A DNA stretch of 11,780 bases, taken from positions 1-11,780 of the forward strand of contig JAHEHB010000148.1 in NCBI GenBank assembly GCA_024644775.1, read 5' to 3'. The position numbers and the translations under genes are program-made. This stretch comes from Deltaproteobacteria bacterium. GTDB taxonomy: Bacteria > Desulfobacterota > Desulfobacteria > Desulfobacterales > SURF-15. The first letter of the stretch is position 1; each line of letters starts with the position of its first letter. Shown here piece after piece: positions 1-6,705 of this stretch. The notes below the pieces were generated by a model. It made no database searches. It worked only from the letters and a program-made list of their open reading frames with translations, and was not told the origin of the DNA.

Positions 1-390
1 AATATGATCATCTGCAATCACAAGATAGCAGGGCCCTTTGGATCGTCCGGTGATGATAACTTGATCATAACCCGCGAATTTAAGCTCAGGTCCGAAATGG
101 CCGCCGGCCGCAGAATCGCCAAGAATACCGGTAAGGGGTGACTTCCCGGAAATCGTCATATAAGCAGAGGCGGTCAGCAACGTGCCTGTCAGGGGGCCCA
201 CGCCGATGAGAAGCAGATTTTCCGGAGAAAGAGGATCCACATCCTTTTTCAGCTCTTCATAGAGTCGAAACGAGTTCAAACCGCGTCCCCCGATAACATC
301 GAGCATATACCGGGGGTCCGTCTTTTCTCGCCGGATGGTACCGGAGGTTAGATCCACTCTCAATATGTGACCACCGTAGCCGTAAAGCAC
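1..390 (-). CDS. Aldehyde ferredoxin oxidoreductase family protein, N-terminal part (cut by window edge)
   Basis: This is a reading frame of 130 codons without a stop that continues past the left edge. It begins with GTG at 390 and the residues (M)LYGYGGHILRVDLTSG. The motifs IGGRGLNSFRLYEEL (about residues 33-47), PLSPENLLLIGVGPLTGT and GDSAAGGHFGPELKFAGYD match the N-terminal domain of the tungsten-bis-pterin AOR family, which oxidises aldehydes (or, in relatives, reduces carboxylates or aromatic acyl groups) using ferredoxin. The GTG directly follows the TAG stop of the ferredoxin gene, and a GGAG lies 7 nt before it, so the two are translationally coupled. The cysteines that bind the AOR's own [4Fe-4S] cluster and the catalytic domain lie outside the window, so the substrate cannot be judged. 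Family call is firm; the exact subfamily is open. Confidence 0.93.
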   Translation of the reverse strand, partial: MLYGYGGHILRVDLTSGTIRREKTDPRYMLDVIGGRGLNSFRLYEELKKDVDPLSPENLLLIGVGPLTGTLLTASAYMTISGKSPLTGILGDSAAGGHFGPELKFAGYDQVIITGRSKGPCYLVIADDHI

Positions 391-912
391 CTACCCGCTC
401 CTTTCCGCCACCCACCGAGCTCTTAACGCATGCGCTAAAGCCCTGGCATACCGCAGCCGCTTTTCTTCCGGTGTAAGTCCTTTACTGTCCTTTTTATAGG
501 GCTTTACACTGACCGATTCGATAACTTTTGGGTCATAGTAAATGGCGTCCAGCGTACATTCCTTGACACATCGAGGGTCCCCACCACACAAATCACAGAC
601 AAAGGGAATGTCGTCATACAGTTCAACGGCACCGATGGGGCAGTGCTTCTCACAGATTCCGCAGGCCGTGCACAACGTGGGGGATACAACCACCTGACCC
701 AACGGTCCGATTTCAATGGCAGATTCAGGACATTTGACGCAGTACCGTTCTTTACACTGCTGGCAAACAACCGGAAAATCGATTCCCAGTTCCTCGATTT
801 GAACCACCTTTATACGGGCGCTGTTACGAGATATTTTTCCCGAATGAAAAAAGGAGCAATTGACTTCGCAACGACGGCATCCGGAACACCTGGATAGATC
901 AAGCGTTATCAT
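391..912 (-). CDS. Four-cluster [4Fe-4S] ferredoxin-type subunit of the AOR operon
   Basis: A 173-residue cytoplasmic iron-sulfur protein that probably carries electrons to or from the neighbouring AOR. Sixteen cysteines fall into four groups: C9/C12/C15/C19, C50/C53/C58/C61, C81/C84/C87/C91 and C106/C109/C115/C119. This is the HycB/DmsB-like layout for four [4Fe-4S] clusters. The second group ends CX2CP (CVKCP) instead of the common CX3CP. The C-terminal tail, about 50 residues, is basic and lacks cysteine. I chose the ATG at 912 (MITLDLSRC) because the cluster domain begins at once there; the frame stays open to a TTG at 969, but those extra residues overlap the upstream gene heavily. With the 912 start the gene overlaps the end of the TIGR04076-type gene by 14 nt, and its stop abuts the AOR start. 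The SD is weak (AAAGGG, about 9 nt before). Confidence 0.9.
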   Translation of the reverse strand: MITLDLSRCSGCRRCEVNCSFFHSGKISRNSARIKVVQIEELGIDFPVVCQQCKERYCVKCPESAIEIGPLGQVVVSPTLCTACGICEKHCPIGAVELYDDIPFVCDLCGGDPRCVKECTLDAIYYDPKVIESVSVKPYKKDSKGLTPEEKRLRYARALAHALRARWVAERSG

Positions 913-1186
913 CGGCTTTAACCCTTTCAATTCGATAGTGAACCAAGCCTTTGGGATCCGGGCACACAAACGTTTGACCGGCTTTGCTGGTCCAATCCCC
1001 TTTCTTTGATTCTGCTCGTTGAAGCAACGGAAAAATAGGCATCATACTTTGCAGCGCCCACATGCAGATATGCTTGCCGTCAGGAATTTTGATTTTTCCG
1101 CCTTCAACCGTAAAACTATCTCCCACCAACATGGGCTGGTTGCAGTAACCGTCGATTCTATCTACGGAAATCTTAAGCGTATACAC
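899..1186 (-). CDS. TIGR04076-family small protein
   Basis: A 95-residue protein of unknown biochemical role. Its pattern, MYTLKISV at the start, GYCNQPMLVGDSF, then P-DGKHICMWALQSMMP and a closing FVCPDPKGLVHYRIER, fits the uncharacterised TIGR04076 family. Conserved-looking cysteines are C15, C41 and C75 (the last in CPDP), which could bind a metal, but this is inference. No signal peptide or membrane segment is seen. The start is GTG at 1186, preceded by GAGG at 6 nt spacing. It is the first gene of the operon with the ferredoxin and AOR, and its tight packing suggests a function linked to the oxidoreductase, perhaps assembly or a small accessory subunit. Family recognition is from the motif pattern alone. 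Confidence 0.82.
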   Translation of the reverse strand: MYTLKISVDRIDGYCNQPMLVGDSFTVEGGKIKIPDGKHICMWALQSMMPIFPLLQRAESKKGDWTSKAGQTFVCPDPKGLVHYRIERVKADDNA

Positions 1187-1356
1187 GGTTTACCTCGCAT
1201 TCGGTCGATACCTGTCGCTTTCTGCCTGTCAATTCTACAAAACATATCCACGAACTTAAACAGCGATCGGAGGAGTTGTTTTTTTAGTTGCGTGGATTCC
1301 CATCCTTCACGCATTGTGGAGCAGGAATGACACGGAAAGGGCAAAAAAGATAAAGT

Positions 1357-1386
1357 ATTATAGGATTCTATGACCATATGAGTCAA
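1357..1386 (-). promoter_or_regulatory. Sigma-70-type promoter of the ferredoxin-AOR operon
   Basis: Reading the minus strand, TTGACT (1386-1381) is followed after 18 nt by a perfect TATAAT (1362-1357). Transcription would begin near 1350, leaving a leader of about 165 nt before the GTG at 1186. I see no recognisable riboswitch in that leader. A 50-codon frame inside it has no Shine-Dalgarno site. Confidence 0.7.
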
Positions 1387-1450
1387 GGATAAAAGCCCGC
1401 GGCATGGCCAGCCGGAAAAACGTAATGATCAAGGGGGGTGTAATTAAAGG

Positions 1451-1720
1451 CGGTTGGTTCAAGTTATCGGTGTCCGGTTTCGGGTGTCGGGTGTCAGGAG
1501 TTTCAGGAGCAAAGAATGTAAAAACGGAAACCTGGTATGAAACTTCATGGAATGACGGATGATGATTGATCCGCCTCGGCGGATCAATCGACATTCGACA
1601 TTTGTCATGCTGGAGTTTCTTTTTCGATTAAACTGGCCGCTTTTCACGCCAGCGGCGGCGCTGACACCTGAAACCCGACACCCGAAAGCAGTACTGAAAA
1701 CCACAGTTTACCAACAACCG
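1451..1720. repeat. Long nested imperfect palindrome (possible MITE-like or hairpin repeat element)
   Basis: The non-coding stretch folds back on itself at several levels around 1576-1577. The core is a perfect 12-bp stem (1564-1575 with 1578-1589, GATTGATCCGCC / GGCGGATCAATC). Flanking it, 1539-1563 pairs imperfectly with 1590-1619 (GAAACTTCA against TGGAGTTTC). Next, 1518-1527 pairs with 1637-1647. The outer arm TTTCGGGTGTCGGGT at 1478-1492 is the exact reverse complement of 1673-1687, and pairing continues inward with few mismatches. A weaker fit reaches CGGTTG at 1451-1456 and CAACCG at 1715-1720. No long reading frame with a recognisable protein lies inside, and no clear target-site duplication is seen. 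GTGTCGGGTGTCAGG-like text is internally repetitive. It may be a dispersed repeat, but copy number cannot be seen here. Confidence 0.7.
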
Positions 1721-1748
1721 TGATCTACATCCGACTGGTTTCCAAGCG

Positions 1749-1777
1749 TTGACTTTGCGATCGGCCTATAATATGAA
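1749..1777 (+). promoter_or_regulatory. Candidate promoter for livK
   Basis: TTGACT at 1749-1754 is followed after 17 nt by TATGAA at 1772-1777. A perfect TATAAT overlaps it at 1767-1772 but stands only 12 nt from the TTGACT. Either way, transcription would start about 1780, roughly 45-50 nt before the livK start. It lies just downstream of the long palindrome. Confidence 0.5.
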
Positions 1778-1828
1778 ATCAATAGTAAGTTTTCACCAAT
1801 GATTTTAACAACGTAATGGGAGGGCACG

Positions 1829-2986
1829 ATGAGAAAGCCGCGATCGATATTTCTTTTGTTTTTTCTTGTTATTTTCTTTCCAACGCATTTCCAGGCTGCA
1901 GATGTATCCAAAGGTATTCGCGTCGGCAATGCAGGATCATTCACTGGGGATGCCGCCGCTCCCTGTATGGAGATTTTTAACTCTGCTCAAATTGCAGTCG
2001 ATGAGTGGAATGAACGAGGAGGAATCGGCGGGGTAAAAATCGAACACGTCATGGGTGACGATGCGCTGGATCCGGCTCAAGGGATCAATGTTTCCCAGAA
2101 ATTTGTGGCTGATAAATGGATGTACGGTGTTATCGGCCCGCCGGTAAGCCACATCGCACAGGCAACTTTAAAGACCTACGGAAACAACAATCTCGCCTGC
2201 ATCACGACAGCCGCCTCAAAACCCGAACTCACAGAGTCGGGTTACAAGCATTTCTTCAGGGTGAATGCCCGAAACGATGCCCATGGCTATAATAGTGCGC
2301 TTTTTATAAAAAACTACCTTAAAGCCAGCCGGATTGCGATTCTTAACGAGAAGGTCGCCTATTGCGAAAACATGGCGACCGAAACCATCAAGGGTCTCAA
2401 AACGCTAGGAATCCAGGATATTATACAGGATACCATCGTTGCCGGGGCGAAAGACTATTCTGCCGTGCTGACTAAAATAAAGGCCTACAATCCGGAGGTA
2501 CTGTTTTTCATCGCTACCACTGCCCCGGATCAAGCCATTGGTGTTCGCCAAGCAAAAGAGTTGGGTATTAAGGCCGCTTTTTTCGGCACAGAGGGCGCTC
2601 GAGACAAAATAGATTTTATCGAAGCCTCAGAAGGTGCTGCAGAAGGCGCCTATGTATATCATTTTGCTCCGGATATCTTTGCGATTCCGGAAGCTTCAAA
2701 CTACATAAAAAAGTATGAAAGTAAATTCGGATCTTTGAGTGGGTTTGGTCCACCGGCTTACGAGGCCATGAATATTTTGCTCACAGCTATTAATGAAGCC
2801 GCGAAAGACGGAGATATCTCTCGAAAAGAAGTGATCAAATATGTGTCGCAGACTCGCGACTACAAGGGAATTTTGGGATTTCCCATAAGCTTTGATAAAA
2901 AAGGGGATCTTGAGGGCGGTGCGACCTATTTCTTCCAAGTGGCCGGCAAAGACTTTAAGCAGTTGACCGTGATGACCGGAAAATAA
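1829..2986 (+). CDS. livK: Periplasmic substrate-binding protein of a Liv/HAAT-type ABC importer
   Basis: A 385-residue type I periplasmic binding protein (Peripla_BP_6 family) that captures branched-chain amino acids or related compounds and delivers them to LivH and LivM. Residues 1-23/24 form a Sec signal peptide (basic MRKPR, a very hydrophobic FLLFFLVIFF core, then FQAA). There is no lipobox cysteine, so it should be soluble in the periplasm. The mature part starts with IRVGNAGSFTGDAAAP, the usual first strand and ligand loop. GVIGPPVSHIAQAT and the ITTAASKPELT segment form the next ligand-contact region. SD GGGAGG stands 5 nt before the ATG. The gene is followed by a hairpin terminator, then livH. 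Sequence alone cannot tell leucine-type amino acids from amides, urea or aromatic acids, which relatives also bind; the livK symbol is by family and position. Confidence 0.9.
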   Translation: MRKPRSIFLLFFLVIFFPTHFQAADVSKGIRVGNAGSFTGDAAAPCMEIFNSAQIAVDEWNERGGIGGVKIEHVMGDDALDPAQGINVSQKFVADKWMYGVIGPPVSHIAQATLKTYGNNNLACITTAASKPELTESGYKHFFRVNARNDAHGYNSALFIKNYLKASRIAILNEKVAYCENMATETIKGLKTLGIQDIIQDTIVAGAKDYSAVLTKIKAYNPEVLFFIATTAPDQAIGVRQAKELGIKAAFFGTEGARDKIDFIEASEGAAEGAYVYHFAPDIFAIPEASNYIKKYESKFGSLSGFGPPAYEAMNILLTAINEAAKDGDISRKEVIKYVSQTRDYKGILGFPISFDKKGDLEGGATYFFQVAGKDFKQLTVMTGK

Positions 2987-2999
2987 AGATCTGAAACAT

Positions 3000-3040
3000 A
3001 AAGGTTCTATCGAAAACACCCGGATAGAACCTTTTTTATT
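3000..3040 (+). terminator. Rho-independent terminator between livK and livH
   Basis: A 12-bp perfect stem (AAAGGTTCTATC at 3000-3011 with GATAGAACCTTT at 3023-3034) and an 11-nt loop are followed by further T residues (TTTTTTATT). It sits 14 nt after the livK stop. It would end most transcripts after livK and let a fraction continue into the membrane and ATPase genes, giving the binding protein in excess. Confidence 0.88.
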
Positions 3041-3138
3041 ATCTGCCCTTGAGAGAAAACCTGCACATGAATTCCATTGGCTTCAAGCGGCATCACTCCA
3101 AATAAGTCGCAAACAGGTACAGCGGTTAGTCTGACATT

Positions 3139-4071
3139 ATGGACGTTTATCTTCAACAACTCCCTCAGCAACTTATCAATGGACTGACCCTTGGCGGCAT
3201 CTACTCACTCATCGCCATTGGCTATACGATGGTCTACGGCATTTTGGGGATGCTCAATTTCGCTCATGGTGAAATTTACATGATCGGAGGATTCACCGGT
3301 TGGTGGGTTCTTCACTTGCTGAGCCGAAACAATGTTCCCATTATGAATGCCGTTCTGGTCATATCGCTCATGATTGTCGTCGCCATGGGAATGACCGCAA
3401 TGTTAGGTATCACCATCGAACGATTTGCGTATCGCCCTTTACGCAGAGCACCTCGAATGAATCTGCTCCTCAGCGCGTTGGGTGTTTCCATATTTCTACA
3501 AAATACCATCCTCACGTTCCAAGGGGCAAAAGCCCGCGTATTTCACGTCTCTTCCTTGATTTCAGAAAGCCTGCGTGTGTTTCAAATTGGAGAGGTGGTG
3601 ATATCTTTTTCAAGATTGCTGGTAATGGCCGTCTCTTTCTTGCTGATGGCCTTTTTAAGTCTGATGATAAAACGGACAAAAGCCGGTAAAGCCATGCGAG
3701 CCACCGCCCAGGATATTGAAGCAGCGACTTATATGGGGGTGGATGTGGACCGGATCATTGTTCTGGTGTTTATCATCGGTTCGGCTCTGGGTGGAGCCGC
3801 CGGCACCTTAGTGGGGCTTTTGTTTACACAGGTCGATTATTATGTGGGGTTTCAGGCGGGTCTCAAAGGCTTTACCGCTGCTGTACTGGGAGGCATCGGA
3901 AGTATTCCGGGTGCCATGTTCGGTGGAATCATCCTTGGTGTTGCCGAATCTTTGGCAGTCACCTTTTTCCCCACCGCCTATAAGGATGTGGTTGCCTTTT
4001 TAATTCTCATTGCAGTTCTCATTTTCAGACCCTGGGGGTTGATGGGAGAAAAAATGCCAGAGAAGGTTTAA
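3139..4071 (+). CDS. livH: Liv-type ABC importer permease LivH
   Basis: A 310-residue inner-membrane permease of the branched-chain amino acid type. It has about eight hydrophobic segments. The N-terminal signature GGIYSLIAIGYTMVYGILGMLNFAHGE (written here in two parts: GGIYSLIAIGY at 19-29 and LNFAHGE at 39-45) is typical of LivH. The cytoplasmic coupling loop carries EAATYMG (194-200), the site that contacts the ATPases. GGIGSIPGAMFGG (251-263) and the closing FRPWGLMGE are also family marks. The ATG at 3139 is chosen by the fit to the family N-terminus; there is no strong SD before it. The preceding 98 nt after the terminator contain no convincing promoter. The stop TAA overlaps the next gene's ATG (TAATG), so translation is coupled to livMG. 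Confidence 0.93.
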   Translation: MDVYLQQLPQQLINGLTLGGIYSLIAIGYTMVYGILGMLNFAHGEIYMIGGFTGWWVLHLLSRNNVPIMNAVLVISLMIVVAMGMTAMLGITIERFAYRPLRRAPRMNLLLSALGVSIFLQNTILTFQGAKARVFHVSSLISESLRVFQIGEVVISFSRLLVMAVSFLLMAFLSLMIKRTKAGKAMRATAQDIEAATYMGVDVDRIIVLVFIIGSALGGAAGTLVGLLFTQVDYYVGFQAGLKGFTAAVLGGIGSIPGAMFGGIILGVAESLAVTFFPTAYKDVVAFLILIAVLIFRPWGLMGEKMPEKV

Positions 4072-5942
4072 TGGAAGCCGTATCCAACATCACACCCCGT
4101 CTAAATCACCGTCTGCTCACCTACGGGTTTATCGGAATTATACTTATCCTCGCACCGTATCTAATGCCGAACAGCTACTGGCTGAGGATCTATTCCATGG
4201 CAGGTCTATATATTATGCTTGCCCTCGGTCTAAACGTGGTGGCCGGATTTGCCGGTTTGCTGGATTTAGCATATATCGCATTTTTTGGCATCGGTGGATA
4301 CATCTTCGCTTTTTTGTCTTCTAACCATTTTGAAATTCATCTGCCATTTTTACTCGTGCTTCCAGTGGCTGCCCTCATTTCCATGGGATTCGGGTTTGCG
4401 CTGGGTTCGACAACCATCCGGCTAAAAGGGGACTATCTTGCCATCGTTACCCTGGCTTTCGCCCAGATCTTTAAACTTCTGCTGCTAAACTTAGATCGCC
4501 CGGTTAACATCACCGGAGGGGTAAACGGCATCTACAATTTCGATCCCATCAATATCTTCGGATTCAGACTCGTATCACCGCTCGCCTATTCCTACTTAAT
4601 TTGGGTATCTACCGTTATGGTTATCTTCGGATGCTTTCGGATCAAAGAATCCCGATATGGGAGAGGTTGGCAAGCAATCCGGGAAGATGAGCTCGCGGCA
4701 GAAGCCATGGGAGTCAGCACCAGTTGGATGAAATTACAAGCCTTTGCTGTCGGGGCATTCATTGCAGGTGGAACCGGTGCCATATTTGCTTCATTTCAGG
4801 ACTCTGTATTCCCCAACAATTTTGACTTTCCACAACTTGTCATCATCTACTGTATGGTAATCCTGGGGGGGCTCGGCAATATTTTCGGTGTTATTCTCGG
4901 AGCGCTTAGTCTCTCCATACTACCTGAATTTTTAAGGGAATATGGCGCGTACCGAATGATGTTATTCGGCCTCATTCTCATCGTTTTAATGGCGCTAAGG
5001 CCCCAAGGTATTATGGGAGAAACCGGGATTTTTATCAAAAAAAGACTGCGACCAGACAAATCGGATAAAGATGAAACTGGTATTTTGAAATCCTCCAGCG
5101 CGCTTTATTATACGCAGCAGTCGGATTTCGAACGAAACGAACAGAACCGCTTTGAGAAGGGAGATACCGTTGTACTTGAAATCAATAATATTACACGTTC
5201 ATTTGGGGGCATAACGGCAGTCAATCAGCTCAGTTTTAAGGTCTATGAAAAAGAGATTTTAAGCATCATCGGTCCCAATGGCGCGGGTAAGACGACCGTG
5301 TTTAATCTGATTTCCGGCATTTATCCGCCCACTTCCGGAAACGTTATTCACGAAGGAAAAGATATAACCGGTTTTAAGCCGCATCAGATTGTTAAGGCAG
5401 GAATCGCGCGAACGTTTCAAAATCTCAGATTGTTTAACAAGATGACCGTACTGGATAACGCCAGGGCGTCACAATTCTGCCGAACCAAAGCCAATCTGCT
5501 GTCGATTCTATTTCATTTACCCCGCCATTGTCAGGAAGAAACCCACACAGAAATCAAAGTAAAACAAGTACTCAACCTATTTGGAGCCCGGCTTACGGGG
5601 TATCGATTGGATCAACAGGCGATATTCTTATCCTATGCCAACCGCAGACGGCTTGAGATGGCGCGGGCACTGTCCACCGATGCAAATATATTATTATTAG
5701 ACGAACCGTCAGCCGGCATGAATCCACAGGAAACCGAAGAGATAACGGATTTTATCAAGCGACTCAGGGATATCCGTGGTTATACGATCGTATTGATCGA
5801 GCATAAACTGAGTGTCGTAAAAGCAATCTCTGACCGTGTCATCGCACTCGATTATGGGTTAAAGATCGCCGACGGAAGTTATGATGATGTGGTAAAAGAT
5901 GAACAGGTCATCGAAGCCTACTTGGGACGAAAGCGACATTAG
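4071..5942 (+). CDS. Fused Liv permease-ATPase (LivM-LivG)
   Basis: A 623-residue protein joining two subunits that are separate in E. coli. Residues 1 to about 320 are a LivM permease: many membrane segments, LNVVAGFAGLLDLAYIAFFGIG, TIRLKGDYLAIVTLAF, a coupling loop EDELAAEAMGV (205-215) and a terminal RPQGIMGETG. A charged linker (about 321-363) leads to a LivG ATPase from about 366 (LEINNITRSFGG). Walker A is GPNGAGKTT (401-409, K407), Walker B LLLDEP (541-546, D544, E545), the D-loop SAGMNP and the H-loop EH (577-578). The signature motif is LSYANRRRLE (520-529) where E. coli LivG has AYGQQRRLE, so the signature glycine is alanine. The fusion has one open frame, so it is not a sequencing artefact visible here. 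It pairs with LivF to form the two ATPase sites. Confidence 0.93.
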   Translation: MEAVSNITPRLNHRLLTYGFIGIILILAPYLMPNSYWLRIYSMAGLYIMLALGLNVVAGFAGLLDLAYIAFFGIGGYIFAFLSSNHFEIHLPFLLVLPVAALISMGFGFALGSTTIRLKGDYLAIVTLAFAQIFKLLLLNLDRPVNITGGVNGIYNFDPINIFGFRLVSPLAYSYLIWVSTVMVIFGCFRIKESRYGRGWQAIREDELAAEAMGVSTSWMKLQAFAVGAFIAGGTGAIFASFQDSVFPNNFDFPQLVIIYCMVILGGLGNIFGVILGALSLSILPEFLREYGAYRMMLFGLILIVLMALRPQGIMGETGIFIKKRLRPDKSDKDETGILKSSSALYYTQQSDFERNEQNRFEKGDTVVLEINNITRSFGGITAVNQLSFKVYEKEILSIIGPNGAGKTTVFNLISGIYPPTSGNVIHEGKDITGFKPHQIVKAGIARTFQNLRLFNKMTVLDNARASQFCRTKANLLSILFHLPRHCQEETHTEIKVKQVLNLFGARLTGYRLDQQAIFLSYANRRRLEMARALSTDANILLLDEPSAGMNPQETEEITDFIKRLRDIRGYTIVLIEHKLSVVKAISDRVIALDYGLKIADGSYDDVVKDEQVIEAYLGRKRH

Positions 5943-5955
5943 TAAAGAATCGACG

Positions 5956-6684
5956 ATGAGAGACCCGATTTTAGTGCTTAAAAACATCGACACCTTTTAC
6001 GGAAATATCCAGGTGTTACATGATATCAACATCGAATTGCGAAAAGGAGAACTGGTGTGTCTTTTGGGGGGTAACGCATCCGGCAAATCCACGACACTCA
6101 AAACGATACTGGGGGTCTGCAAACCGAAAAAAGGCACGATTCGCCTCAAAGGTGAAAGAATAGAAAGAATTCCAACGAAACACATCATTTCCAAAGGGGT
6201 CGCCATTGTACCGGAAAACAGACGGATATTTCCGAGATTGACGGTGCTTGAAAATTTAGAAATGGGAGCCTACCTCCGGAAAGATAAGGCGCAAATCAAA
6301 AAAGATATGGATCGGATATTTGACCTCTTTCCAATGCTCAAAGATCGCCTCCACCAAATCGGCATAACGCTTAGCGGCGGAGAGCAACAAATGCTTGCCA
6401 TGGCGCGGGCCTTGCTCTCGAATCCTGAAATCCTGCTAATGGACGAACCTTCCATGGGACTTTCTCCGCGCCTGGTGGATCAGCAGTTTGAACTGATTCA
6501 GGAGGTGCATCGAAAAGGGACAACCATATTCATGGTGGAGCAAAATGCAAACATGGCGCTATCCATAGCCGATCGAGGATACGTACTTCAAACCGGTACC
6601 ATTGTATTAGCAGATACCGCCACAAACCTTCTCAACAATAAAATGATGCAAGAAGCGTATTTAGGTGGTACAGGGGGTGAATGA
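5956..6684 (+). CDS. livF: Liv-type ABC importer ATPase LivF
   Basis: A 242-residue ATPase, the second nucleotide-binding subunit of the Liv importer on the cytoplasmic face. It shows Walker A GGNASGKST (38-46, K44), a Q-loop region around VPENRRIFPRLTVLENLEMGA, an intact signature LSGGEQQ (139-145), Walker B LLMDEP (160-165) and the LivF-type VEQNANMAL in place of an H-loop histidine, as is usual for LivF. Walker A differs slightly from the common GANGAGKTT of LivF but keeps GXXXXGKS. I place the start at ATG 5956 (MRDPILVLKN), 13 nt after the livMG stop. The frame is open back to an ATG at 5899, but those residues would overlap livMG and fit nothing in the family. It is the last gene of the importer operon; no hairpin terminator is seen in the 21 nt before the convergent amidohydrolase end. 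Confidence 0.93.
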   Translation: MRDPILVLKNIDTFYGNIQVLHDINIELRKGELVCLLGGNASGKSTTLKTILGVCKPKKGTIRLKGERIERIPTKHIISKGVAIVPENRRIFPRLTVLENLEMGAYLRKDKAQIKKDMDRIFDLFPMLKDRLHQIGITLSGGEQQMLAMARALLSNPEILLMDEPSMGLSPRLVDQQFELIQEVHRKGTTIFMVEQNANMALSIADRGYVLQTGTIVLADTATNLLNNKMMQEAYLGGTGGE

Positions 6685-6705
6685 TCGATAGAAACCGGAG
6701 ATATT

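Noticed and set aside
1162..1335. A 50-codon minus-strand frame in the leader of the AOR operon, overlapping the start of the TIGR04076-type gene
   Set aside because: No Shine-Dalgarno site before its ATG, no recognisable protein pattern, and it reads into the next gene out of frame.
1358..1704. Two minus-strand open frames across the palindrome region
   Set aside because: They only trace the repetitive palindrome, have no family-like pattern and no SD.
3067..3105. A 12-codon frame (MNSIGFKRHHSK) before livH, as a possible leader peptide
   Set aside because: No suitable SD, no run of the regulatory amino acids (Leu, Ile or Val) expected of an attenuator, and no alternative hairpins seen around it.
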